From Aquarana catesbeiana (taxonomy: Eukaryota; Chordata; Amphibia; Anura; Ranidae), in NCBI RefSeq assembly GCF_042186555.1, contig NC_133328.1:610545901-610609900 (forward strand): 64,000 nt of DNA. Reading direction: 5' to 3'. The translations under genes and the position numbers were made by a program. Positions 43,515-53,892 of this stretch are shown here, in pieces. Below the pieces are notes generated by a model. That model was not told the DNA's origin and did no database searches. It saw only the letters and a program-made list of their open reading frames with translations. Numbering within the stretch: position 1 is the stretch's first letter; every line of letters starts with the position of its first letter.

Positions 43515-44132
43515 TTAAAGGGTTAGTTCACCTTTATAAAAAATATTCTATGCAGTCTACAATCACCATTCCCTAATTCAAAGCTAATCCAGTTAAATCA
43601 ATAAATAAATAAATACATAAATATGCATTGATGCTTTTTCCATACTTGTAGGCCATTTGTGCATGGAGTGAATCCTGCTCCAAAAGCTTCTCATTTCACA
43701 GCACCGTCTTGGAACGTCTAGGATGGACCAGCAGTTAGGATGAGCACCCCCAGCAGTACAGGAGCCAGCTCCATCCTTCCTCTGAGCCCCACAAATGCGC
43801 ATTGTGCTCTCCCCATGAGTTCAGTGGCTGTGACGGGTGAGAGAGCGTTGGAGCTGCTGAGGTATGTGCGGGGCTCAGAAGGATGGCACACACTTTTATA
43901 CCACTAGGGGGCACTAGTCCTAATAAATGGTCCATCCTAGAGAAGAGGACAGGATGGAGCTGTGGAAAATAGACGTCTTTAGGGCATGCTTCACTCTGTT
44001 CACAAATGGTATGGGAAGAGCATAAATGCATATTTTAAAATCAGATTCGTTTAGCAAAAATTTGGAATTGTATTCCATATCTCAATTAAGAGCACTGAGG
44101 GTATTTTTTTAAAAAGGTGAACCAACCCTTTA
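43515..44132. mobile_element. TTAA-flanked MITE (ggttagttcacc)
   Basis: 618 bp with ends TTAAagggttagttcacc and ggtgaaccaacccttTTAA-type. It abuts the Tc1 right end. Non-coding; a Met-rich frame on the minus strand has no motif. Confidence 0.8.
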
Positions 44133-44855
44133 ATGTTGCACAAAGACCCTAGGATACTGTGAGTTTTTTTTTATAAACTAACCCTTTAAATTGCATTTGT
44201 CTTTGCCTGGTGGTTAGATTTAAAGGGGCTGTAAACCCTTACATGATAAAACAAATCCTTCTACATAAGTTGTACCTGTTTATCTGCAGTCTTCTCTTCT
44301 ATACATCCGTTCAAAGTCCAGAATTTAGAAAGCTTGTCTGAGCTGTCAGAAAAAAGGGGGCGGAGAGCTGAATTTACACTCTGCAGAGCTTAGTGAGGAG
44401 AGCTCTGAGAGCTGATTGGAAGGAAGGGACGCACCCACCTTCTCACAGCTCACAGGAACAGAGCTGAGGCTGTCAATCATCTGCATAGCTGCCAACATTG
44501 TAAAAAAAATTTTAGGGACACTTTTTTAGCTGTAGGCGGAGTCACATTATAATTAGGGGGCAGGGCATGTGTTTGTAGGCGTGGCATAGCGGGAAAATAA
44601 AAATGCGGCGCGCCGAAAGATGGGCATGGTTTACGCGAAATAGTGGGCGTGGCTTAAATGGGCGTGGCTCAAAGGAAGCGTGGTTAGAGTCTGAGATGAA
44701 TGAGGGATGGAGAGGGAAAGGGGGAAAGGGGGAAAGGGGGGGGAGAGGGAGAGGGATGGAGGGACAGCAGCCCCAGATCCTACAACACAATAGAAATATG
44801 TGTATTGCAGAGTTTAACAATCAGCAGATAAAGATACTCCAAACACCTGGTGTTG

Positions 44856-44910
44856 GCGCTTCAATCATCCTGGCACCATGGTTGTTATGGTGTCAGGATG
44901 ATTGAAGCGC
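44856..44910. repeat. Shared hairpin module
   Basis: gcgcttcaatcatcctgg ... caggatgattgaagcgc, almost identical to 16826-16880. Followed by ttacattgtaatata, then by a MITE insertion, then by the conserved caactcaccataatgcagaa block. Confidence 0.9.
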
Positions 44911-44944
44911 ATTATTTCTATTATTACATTGTAATATAAAATTC

Positions 44945-45332
44945 AGCCTGGGTTCACACATGTGCGGCGCGAATTGAAGCTCAGGTTTAACTGGGAAGAT
45001 AAAAATCAGTTGTTCAGAGATTCCTCTGCGTTGTAGCTGCGGATCAGTGAGCAGGGAGGGGGGGGGGAGAGGGGGAGGTGTAGTGAGGAGAAGGAGAAAA
45101 TCCATGTTCAGAACGCAATGCATCTGCGAATCAGATGCATTCCTATAGAATATAATGGGCTTGGAATTCGCACCACAATGCCCAGAAAACGCACACTTTT
45201 TTGTGCAATGCGCAGTGCGAATGCAACGCACATATGTGAACCAGATGCATTCATATGAATGTATTTTAAAATGTCCTGCGAATTGGATGCGGTGTAAGCC
45301 GCATCTAATTTGCATAGGTGTGAACGGGGGCT
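44945..45332. mobile_element. MITE (gggttcacac type) inside the 44484 element
   Basis: Ends agcctgggttcacac and gtgtgaacgggggct; the interior has gcgaattggatgcgg and gcatctaatttgcat as in 3675-3949. It separates two blocks that are adjacent in 16456-17694, confirming an insertion. The exact TSD is unclear. Confidence 0.7.
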
Positions 45333-45409
45333 AAATCATTCAACTCACCATAATGCAGAATCAGTGGGACCCCTGAGTGTGTCACCTGCCACGTCGCCTG
45401 CCACCAGTA

Positions 45410-45725
45410 GAGTCCGTCCTTGCATCAGGTGTCCCCAGCAGAGTCCATCCTTGCATCAGGTGCCCCCCAGCAGAGTCTGTCCTTGCATCAGGTGCCCCCA
45501 GCAGAGTCCGTCCTTGCATCAGGTGCCCCAGCAGAGTCTGTCCTTGCATCAGGTGCCCCCAGCAGATTCCCTCCTTGCATCAGGTGCCCCCAGCAGAGTC
45601 CTTTCTTGCATCAGGTGCCCCCAGCAGAGTCCCTCCTTGCATCAGGTGCCCCCAGCAGAGTCCCTCCTTGCATCAGTTGCCCCAGCAGAGTCAGTACTTA
45701 CACCAGTGTCCCCAGCCTCAGTCCT
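45410..45725. repeat. ~30-bp minisatellite
   Basis: About 11 units of cagcagagtccctccttgca followed by tcaggtgcccc. The unit resembles the arrays at 16975-17045 and 5690-6088. Frames through it are artefacts. Confidence 0.95.
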
Positions 45726-45744
45726 TACATTAGTGTCCCAGGCA

Positions 45745-46035
45745 GCGCCATAGTTACCCCCCCTGTACATAGTTACCCCCTCCCCCTCTACATAGTTACC
45801 CCTCTCCCCCTAGTTACCCCCTGTACATAGTTACCCCCCGTGCATAGTAACCCCCCCATGCATAGTTACCCCCCTGTACATAGTAACCCCCCATGCATAG
45901 TTACCCCCCTGTACATAGTAACCCCCCTGTGCATAGTTACCCCCCCGTGCATAGTTACCCCCCTGTGCATAGTTACCCCCCTGTGCATAGTTACCCCCCC
46001 TGTACATAGTAACCCACCTGTACATAGTTACCCTC
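45745..46035. repeat. catagttaccccc minisatellite
   Basis: About 16 units of 16-18 bp, catagttacccccctgta with variable C runs. Inside the 44484-46058 element. Confidence 0.95.
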
Positions 46036-46255
46036 TATCAGGACTGTTGGCAGCTATGCATCTGGACGTCCTTCCACTGTCTCCATTTTTCTCTTGGTGT
46101 CAGGAAAACGTGTCAGTGAAAGTGGCTCATGCTGATAGCAGAGGAAGGGGGCAGCAGCCAGAAATTACACTTAGTGCTCTGGAATGAGACAAGTACACAC
46201 TATAGAGGGATATGCTTTGTTTATATTTTATGTCTGAGGTTTACAATCACTTTAA

Positions 46256-46775
46256 GTAGTACAATATGCACTGTACAGATGGAGCAAGAGCAGAATAATA
46301 CCTATTGACCCTGCCTGAAATCCAGAGTACCTCTTAAATTCCTGTTGTGGGCTGACAATTCTGCCTCTGCTGTCCTGAAATCCTGAGCCGTGTTGTCAGT
46401 GATATCCAATTCTTCCCTCCTGGACAATAAACACCTCCCCATTGTAATGAGGAGAAGAGGTGGTGTTGTGTAGTCCAGCAGCAGAGAACTGGGTAGGGCT
46501 GAGAGCACTGCCAGGAAGTCAGGGGGAGTGTGCAACATATTCCTCCATACCGTACCTGTAAGTACTAGCTAGTTCTCTGGGATCAGGTAAGGCAAATACT
46601 GACTGCTTACAGTGACTCCCCCAAGGTAGCCTTTTGCCTAGTATAGAAAAAAGCACAGGTTCACTTTAAATGATGGTTACATGGCTGGATTTCCATCACC
46701 AGAGCCACACAAAAATGCTTTTTATGAGATAACTACTGTTGATGGAAACAAAATGTGTGGATAATAATTATTTTA
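46256..46775. other. No gene seen
   Basis: Unassigned sequence, short frames only. Confidence 0.4.
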
Positions 46776-48707
46776 TCCCACTGACCCCAGTGATTGGATT
46801 TATTTTATCCTACTGACACCTACAATAGGACTTATTTTTTCCCACTGACACTAATGATGGGGCATATTGTACATTTATTGACACCAACAATGGGGCTTAT
46901 TTTACTCCCACTATCAATGACACCAACGATGGGACTTATTTTACCTTTCTCTGACACCAACAATGGGACTTACAGTATTTTAACCTTCACTAACACCATC
47001 AAGAGGGTTTAATTTATTTCCACTGACACCAATGGTGTGGCTTCTTTTATCCCACTGACACCAATGGCCAGACTTATTTTTTTTCCCATTGACACTAATG
47101 ATGGGGCTTGTTATAGATCACAGACACCGACAATGAGACTTATTTTAACTTTCACTGACACCTACAGCAAGGCATAATTTACCCCCACTGACATCAATGA
47201 TGGGGCTTATTTTATCCCATCAGCACCTACTGTTCTGATGGGATCATACTAATAAAAACTTGGACTTTACTTCAAAGATCCATGATGTGCTGGCGAAATA
47301 TGATTTGATCTGCAGTGATGCCAGATTCCAGCTGGTACTGGCTAAAGCACCCGCCTACTGGCTGCCATTTCCAGGAACGCGTGCAATGAAAATATTGTAT
47401 TTGATATATATTGTCCCACTGACACCAATGATGGGACTTATTTTATCCCACTAACACCAATGATGGGACATATTTTATCCCACTGACACCAATGATGGGA
47501 CATATTTTATCCCACTGACACCAATGATGGGACTTATTGTATCCCACTAACACCAATGATGGGACTTATTTTATCCCACTAACACCAATGATGGGACTTA
47601 TTTTATCCCACTGACACCAGTGATGGGACTTATTTTATCCCACTAACACCAATGATGGGACTTATTTTATCCCACTGACACCAGTGATGGGACTTATTTT
47701 ATCCTACTGACACCAATGTTGGGACTTATTATATCCCACTAACACCAATGATGGGACTTATTTTATCCCACTAACACCAATGATGGGACTTATTTTATCC
47801 CACTGACACCAATGTTGGGACTTATTTTATCCTACTGACACCAATGTTGGGACTTATTATATCCCACTAACACCAATGATGGGACTTATTTTATTCCACT
47901 GACACCAGTGTTGGGACTTATTGTATCCCACTGACACCAATGAAGGGACTTATGTTTTCCCATTGACACTAATGATGGGGCTTATTGTATCTCACTGACA
48001 CCAATGATGTTAACTTTTACAGCAACAACAGGGCTTATTTTACTCCCATTTACGTCGGTGATGGAGCTTTTATTTTATCCCTCTGACATCAACAATGTAA
48101 CCAATTTTATCCCAGTGATACAAATGATGGGGTTTATTTTTTTCCACTGACACCAAGGATTGGACTTATTTAAAATTTTACTGACACCAACAATGGTACT
48201 TCAGTTTTCACTGAAACCAACAATGGAGCATGCTTTACTCTTAGGCCCCTTTCACACGAGGTGGACTCCGCTTCCACGGAGTCCGCCTCGGTCCGCGGGA
48301 GATCTGTCCGTTGATCTCCGCTGAGCCGGCGGATGACAGGTCCCTCTCTGCTCACTGAGCGGGGAGGGGCTTGTCAGGCGCCGCTCCCACCTATGGAGGG
48401 ATCGGATGAAAACGGACAGCATGTCCGTTTTCATCAGATCTCACCCGATCCGATCCGCCAGCGACGGACCTGGACGTAGGGCCATCCGTCTGCTTTTAGC
48501 GGATCAGACCGGGTCGGATGTCAGCGGACATGTCTCCGCTGACATCCGTCGCTCCATAGACTAACATGGAGCGCCCGTTCAGGTCCGCCGTCAAAACTGA
48601 CAGGCGGACCTGAACGGTCCGATCTTGTGAAAGGGGCCTTACTGACAACACAATGGGTCTTATTTTTCCTCCCACTGACACCAACAATGAGACTTATTTT
48701 ATTCTGA
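46776..48707. repeat. 32-bp minisatellite, ~45 copies, interrupted
   Basis: Unit cccactgacaccaatgatgg followed by gacttattttat. The centre (47410-47940) is most homogeneous; the outer units are diverged. A ~185-bp non-repeat spacer sits at ~47225-47410, and a MITE at 48244-48638. Two further units follow the MITE. Confidence 0.95.
48244..48638. mobile_element. MITE (ggcccctttcacac) with 3-bp TSD
   Basis: 395 bp with ends ggcccctttcacacgagg and cttgtgaaaggggcc, flanked by tta on both sides (48241-48243, 48639-48641). Rich in short palindromes (tccgctgacatccgtc). Inserted in the 32-bp array. Confidence 0.85.
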
Positions 48708-48746
48708 CTTTCTCTTCAGAGTATTCCTAGGCCCTGTGCTTTCTAA

Positions 48747-49967
48747 TGCCTCGTACACACGATCGGACTTTCCGACGGGAAATGTTCAATGTGAGCCTGC
48801 TAGCGGAAAAGCAGACCGTTTGTACGCTCCATCAGACAATTGTTGTCGGATTTTCCGCGGACAAATGTTGGATGGCAGGTTTTCAAATTTTCCGCCAACA
48901 AATGTGTGTTGTCGGACTTTCCGAGCGTGTGTACACAAGTCCGTCGGACAAAAGTCCAAAGTACAAACACGCATGCTCGGAAGCAAGGACGAGCCAGAAG
49001 CGGTCGGTCTTGTAAACTAGCGTTCGTAATGGAGAATTACCATTCGTGACGCGGCAAATTATGAAATCTCCAAATGCAGCGCACAATTCTCTTCTTCTTT
49101 AATGGGATAATAATGAAGCTGCTTTGCTGGTGATACTGATGGAGTTATTGCAAGCGAATTTTCAAAGGCTTTTTTTTTCTAGTGATATCAAGAATAATAT
49201 TATTTGTTTTCTTCTTTTAATGCACAATAAAAAAAATTGTGTAGAATAATAGTTGGATATGCTTTTTTTTAATGCTTTTTTTTAAATTTATTTGGGCAAG
49301 TTACCAAAACACAATTATCCCGTAGTTTTTAAGATCAACGATACAACTATGTTGGTGTCCCTTGTCAATTTTATATTGTATTTTTTTAAAATATAACTGC
49401 CTACTCCCAAACTGTCATTTGAAGTAAAACACATAGCCAAGTATTATCCTCCACAATTTTTTTTATTGTGCATTAAAAAAAGAAAACAAATAAAATTAGA
49501 CATGATATCTGCCAATAGACCTTAACCAAAAAGTGCATTCTATGCATCCAAAAATATAGAAAATATACCAAATCAAATCATTATTCAACCAAAAAAATAA
49601 TGTCAAAGCAATAACTCCAAGGCCAATAATAAATAAAACGTTATCTCCTCCGATTCCGCAACATGGCTGGTTGATGAAGGGCTGTTCAGAAACAAACTGA
49701 AAAGCATGAAATAAAAAGTGCAAAATGAAAAGCGCAAAATGAAAAGTGCGAATCAACACTCACCAAACTTCTACTAACACGAAATTAGCAGAAGGAGCCC
49801 AAAGGGTGGCGCTAAAGAGATGAAAAACCACATAGTACGTCGCTACGTTCGTAATTGTTGGCCAACAATTGTGTGGCCGTGTGTATGCAAGACAAATTTG
49901 GGCCAACGCCCTTCAGACGAAATTCCACGGTTTTGTTGGGCAACAATTCGATTGTGTGTACGAGGCA
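48747..49967. mobile_element. Non-autonomous PIF/Harbinger element, exact TAA TSD
   Basis: 1221 bp with ends tgcctcgtacacacgatcgg and gattgtgtgtacgaggca, flanked by taa (48744-48746, 49968-49970). The left ~700 bp match 19828-20518. The right end resembles the MITE at 57006-57432 (acgttcgtaattgttggcca). No transposase. It appears to be a deletion derivative of the family in the Tc1 nest. Confidence 0.9.
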
Positions 49968-50068
49968 TAATACATAGCAAAGCATGGGTGAAAGGTATGA
50001 CACAACAAGCCATTCACTGTAAAGGCACACCCATTTTATGGACTACGCCCATTTTTCTTCTTGGAGGT

Positions 50069-50071
50069 GGG

Positions 50072-50144
<73 letters not shown>

Positions 50145-50168
50145 CATAGATACATAGATAGATAGATA
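50069..50168. repeat. GATA microsatellite
   Basis: About 25 tetranucleotide repeats of gata with two gatacata interruptions near the end. Confidence 0.99.
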
Positions 50169-50169
50169 A

Positions 50170-50686
50170 TGATGTGTTCTTACACTGTATTGTATACACT
50201 GTATAGATACCAAACCAGCCTGGCCTCCTTATGATTGTGTAAACTGGGTTAATACCATAAATAACTGGTAGTAAACGATGACTTGATCCTGAAAACATTA
50301 ATTGTTCTGACTCCTACATCTATTATCATTAATCAATACCTGTGACACCTCATCCCGGTATTTTGTAACCCAGGTGACAGCAGGAATTGGGGAATCAGAG
50401 GTGACAAATCTGGAAATGCTACATGCTATACTTCTCAGATTTACATTTCAGTTTGAATCAGAATTTTTTTTTTACCTGGATTCTTCTTTTGAAATGTATA
50501 CATCATGAAGAAAAGAAGCTCTGCTGAAAGGAAACCTGTTTCATAACCTGCAATTTCTGACTTCCTTATGAAAATGCAGTTCCCCGGCTGCCATGCTTGT
50601 CCTCTGGCCTCAAAGCTTCTGGAGTCTCTGACCCGTGATAAGTCTGCAGATTGGGAATCCTGACTTCACTCTGAGCCAAGGACATT
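50170..50686. other. No gene seen
   Basis: Unassigned sequence up to the L1 target duplication; short frames without motifs. Confidence 0.4.
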
Positions 50687-50994
50687 AAAGAAGATAGAGG
50701 GGACCGTAAGCCGACCTGCATGGAAGCCTAATGTACACGGGACGCTGAGGCAACCTCTTTTGAACTACTTTTTTGACAGCTTGAAACCGGCATTTAAAAA
50801 CAACCGTTTAGCTGCGTTTGCATGCCGCGTTTAGTCGCGCTCAGAGGCGTTTGCTTCTAGGAGCGTTTATCTAAGATTACATCATAAGACCCTCCCAAAG
50901 CACAAAAAACAGTATTATTTAACTATTTCAGCCATTCTGTGAGACCAGAGTGAGTAGCAGCAGCTGAGAGAGCAGCAGTGTACTTGTATCTACC

Positions 50995-51496
50995 TTAAAG
51001 TGGAGTTCCACCCACTTTTACAACTCTTCAGCATCCCTCACTAAACTGTGCACTGTAAACGAATTGGATATTTAAAAAAAAAAATTTCTCAGCACTTACT
51101 GTATATCTGCTGTATTCATTTTTCACTTCCTCTTCCCTGGCCGTGGCCCATCGCATCATTTCCTGTTTGCATGCCTTCTGGGAAGGGGCGGCAACTTCCT
51201 CTGACACTGTCGTTGCTATGGAAACCTGACTTGAAACCTATTACACTGCTTGTGTTGCACTGAGCATGTGTGAGATCTGCAAGGATGAGATCCAGGAAGA
51301 AATACAGTCTGGCTTCAGATGCCCACACTTAAGATGGCCATGGCCTGCTGTAAGTTTATAAAATAACAAACTATTGCTATAAACTAACAAAACAGACCTT
51401 AGTTTACAGACTAACTTTACTAGAATACATTAAGCTTGTGTATTATAGGGGTATTTTTGTTTAAAAAGTATAATTGCGGCCGGAACACCACTTTGA
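50995..51496. mobile_element. TTAA-type MITE (agtggagttccacc)
   Basis: Starts TTAAagtggagttccaccc and ends ccggaacaccactttga, a clear inverted terminus pair; the right TTAA is mutated. It lies just upstream of the transposase start. Non-coding. Confidence 0.6.
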
Positions 51497-51512
51497 GTTC
51501 GGTGCTTTTACA

Positions 51513-51687
51513 ATGGATCTCATAATGAGCATATGTGAAGAAATGCTCCTGACGTTGCTGTTGATGAGGCTGGAAAGATGTCGGAAATTGCGTGCGAGGA
51601 CCAGAGTTCGTCGCTACTGGACTCATCCATTGATTGCGCAGCACATGTCTGTAGCATATTTTTACAACATGTATGTACAGCAATTCT
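51513..51687 (+). pseudogene. HARBI1-like transposase, N-terminal fragment
   Basis: From MDLIMSICEEMLLTLLLM, with a basic stretch (RCRKLRARTRVRR) and the YWTHPLI motif typical of the N-terminus of PIF/Harbinger transposases. It then degenerates (NMYVQQF) and is cut by the retroelement insertion; joined across the insertion the target reads a stop at 53422. The DDE domain is absent. Confidence 0.65.
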
Positions 51688-53406
51688 TTCTATTGTTTAC
51701 AAGTAATCCTAGACTATATTGGTACTTGCAAAACAGAAAAAGTGGCGCTAAATGACGGTATACCTCCTAGCTGTTGCGAAAAATGGTGATCTAGTGTTCT
51801 ACCAAACAATGTGTACAAATAAAAAGTGAAAAACAATCATGAAAAATCTTATCAGTGTGAGAAAATAGAAAAAATATATGGTATCCCTGTAAAAGTGTGT
51901 CATACACACAGCAATATATATTGTATACTAATATAAAATGTGAAATATAAATGATATAAGTCCATAAAGATTCCACAGACAGGACACCGTGCAGGAAAGG
52001 TGAGGTATCTGGAAACAATCCACCAATTCACTCAGTGTTAGTGATTCCTCTCCCCTTGAATTCAACACTCACCAGCTCCATATGCCTCACACTCTCGTGT
52101 TTTGGCAATAAGGCATAAGTATAAGGTTGATCAATGGAAGGTCAAAGGATCCAGATTCTTTAATCATCCAAGTGTCACCTCAATTCATAAAAAGAACTCA
52201 AAATAGTGTGATACCGTAAAATATATAAAATTTATTCAACTTAAAACTTCAATCATTACACTCACAAGAAAAACTCTTGATTCAAGCCAAACTGACACTG
52301 CAAAGCAAATCCAAATCAAACCGAATCCCATGAGGAAGTCTGATATGACGAAACATGTCGGGCGTGGCTGTACGGCACCTATCAGTAATCATTAGTGACG
52401 GACGGGACTTGGTTGCGGATCTCCGTGCATCGGCGGGAGCCTTCAAACGTTTTAGAGGAGCTGCCCCCCGGGCTTTCTTGCCAGCAGGTGATCCACATCT
52501 TTAGATTGTCAGCGGAGAGGGGTGAGAACTTATCCAACGCTGCTTCTTGAGGTCCGCCGTGACCCTCATTCTCACAGTGGTGCTGGGCGTTTCACAGAGG
52601 AGGATTCGGTTTGATTTGGATTTGCTTTGCAGTGTCAGTTTGGCTTGAATCAAGAGTTTTTCTTGTGAGTGTAATGATTGAAGTTTTAAGTTGAATAAAT
52701 TTTATATATTTTACGGTATCACACTATTTTGAGTTCTTTTTATGAATTGAGGTGACACTTGGATGATTAAAGAATCTGGATCCTTTGACCCTCCATTGAT
52801 CAACCTTATACTTATGCCTTATTGCCAAAACACGAGAGTGTGAGGCATATGGAGCTGGTGAGTGTTGAATTCAAGGGGAGAGGAATCACTAACACTGAGT
52901 GAATTGGTGGATTGTTTCCAGATACCTCACCTTTCCTGCACGGTGTCCTGTCTGTGGAATCTTTATGGACTTATATCATTTATATTTCACGTTTTATATT
53001 AGTATACAATATATATTGCTGTGTGTATGACACACTTTTACAGGGATACCATATATTTTTTCTATTTTCTCACACTGATAAGATTTTTCATGATTGTTTT
53101 TCACTTTTTATTTGTACACATTGTTTGGTAGAACACTAGATCACCATTTTTCGCAACAGCTAGGAGGTATACCGTCATTTAGCGCCACTTTTTCTGTTTT
53201 GCAAGTACCAATATAGTCTAGGATTACTTGTAAACAATAGAAAGGTTTGCATAGTACATTTTTTTTACTTTAAAGTGGCAGCTCTATAGTTACTCCATTA
53301 GGTTTTTCTCTTTTGTAGGGGATAAGTACCCTTCTACCTGGCATTTGAGCGCAGTGGTGAAAACTCGAGAGGGGCGCGTAGATCTGAGTTTTCTCATTTG
53401 TCACAT
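51688..53406 (+). mobile_element. Retroelement with 643-bp inverted arms, exact 16-bp TSD
   Basis: Flanked by tatgtacagcaattct at 51672-51687 and 53407-53422. Arms 51686-52328 and 52602-53244 are reverse complements of equal length (positions sum to 104930 at both ends, so no net indel) with few mismatches. The 273-bp spacer carries gacgaaacatgtcggg, a degenerate hammerhead-family core. A 162-bp tail follows the right arm. No RT frame. Likely a rearranged Penelope-like or retrozyme-type insertion (inference). Confidence 0.75.
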
Positions 53407-53892
53407 TATGTACAGCAATTCTAGTGGTGTATTGGATTGGATCATGGGCTCATTAGGAGTATATAAATGGTCTATAAAGCATTGCAAGCAATTACAAGTT
53501 TTTAAATTTTTTTGTTTTGTGGTTTTTCATCATTTGCTATCATTTTTTAAGTTTTGTAATGTACAAAAAATAGGGCACCTTTAAAAACGCTTCTAAACGA
53601 AAACGCGGTTAAATGCCGGTACCGCGTTTAGGCGCGTTTGGCGTCTGAAACGTCGGAAACTTTGGCGTCTGAACTCATTTTTTTGCCTTCAAAGAAAAGC
53701 CTCTAAACGCAACTGCCTAAAAACTACATTAAACGAACCTGTGTACATGTACACATAAGATAATATTGGATGAGTTCAGGGGCAGCTGAAAAAAGCATCC
53801 AGCTGCCTCGTCCGTTTACCAGCAGCAGTGTACATGAGGCCTAAGAGCTCAGCAGCTGAACAGCACTTTAGGGAACTTTAATTGCCTGCTAC

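Larger units (their letters stand above)
44484..46058. mobile_element. CATA...TATG element, exact 6-bp TSD
   Basis: 1575 bp, ends catagctgccaacattg and actgttggcagctatg, flanked by catctg at 44478-44483 and 46059-46064. Shares its first ~400 bp with 16456-17694, including the hairpin cassette. Carries a MITE and two minisatellites. No transposase gene. Confidence 0.9.
44220..46255. mobile_element. TTAA-flanked MITE opened by a 1.6-kb insertion
   Basis: Begins TTAAaggggctgtaaaccc and ends gaggtttacaatcactTTAA. Without the insert at 44484-46058 it is ~455 bp. The interior has an A/G-rich block with gagctctgagagctga. Non-coding. Confidence 0.65.
50725..53841. mobile_element. Harbinger-like element in the L1 5'UTR
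   Basis: The left end agcctaatgtacacggg and right end cagtgtacatgaggcc pair; the last ~265 bp recur (inverted) at 14337-14629, where taa precedes the terminus. On the right taa follows. It holds the start of a HARBI1-like transposase, a TTAA-type MITE and the 1.7-kb inverted-repeat retroelement. The L1 sequence on both sides reads as a continuous 5'UTR. Confidence 0.7.

Noticed and set aside
45310..45830. Frames of 118-147 residues rich in P, S, Q
   Set aside because: Translation of the 30-bp array; three overlapping frames are open, as expected for a repeat.
46776..48240. CRISPR-like array
   Set aside because: Units are contiguous 32-bp tandem repeats without spacers, in a vertebrate-type genome.
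51791..53139. Two nearly identical 75-residue proteins on opposite strands
   Set aside because: They are the same non-coding sequence in the two inverted arms; no homology or start context suggests coding.
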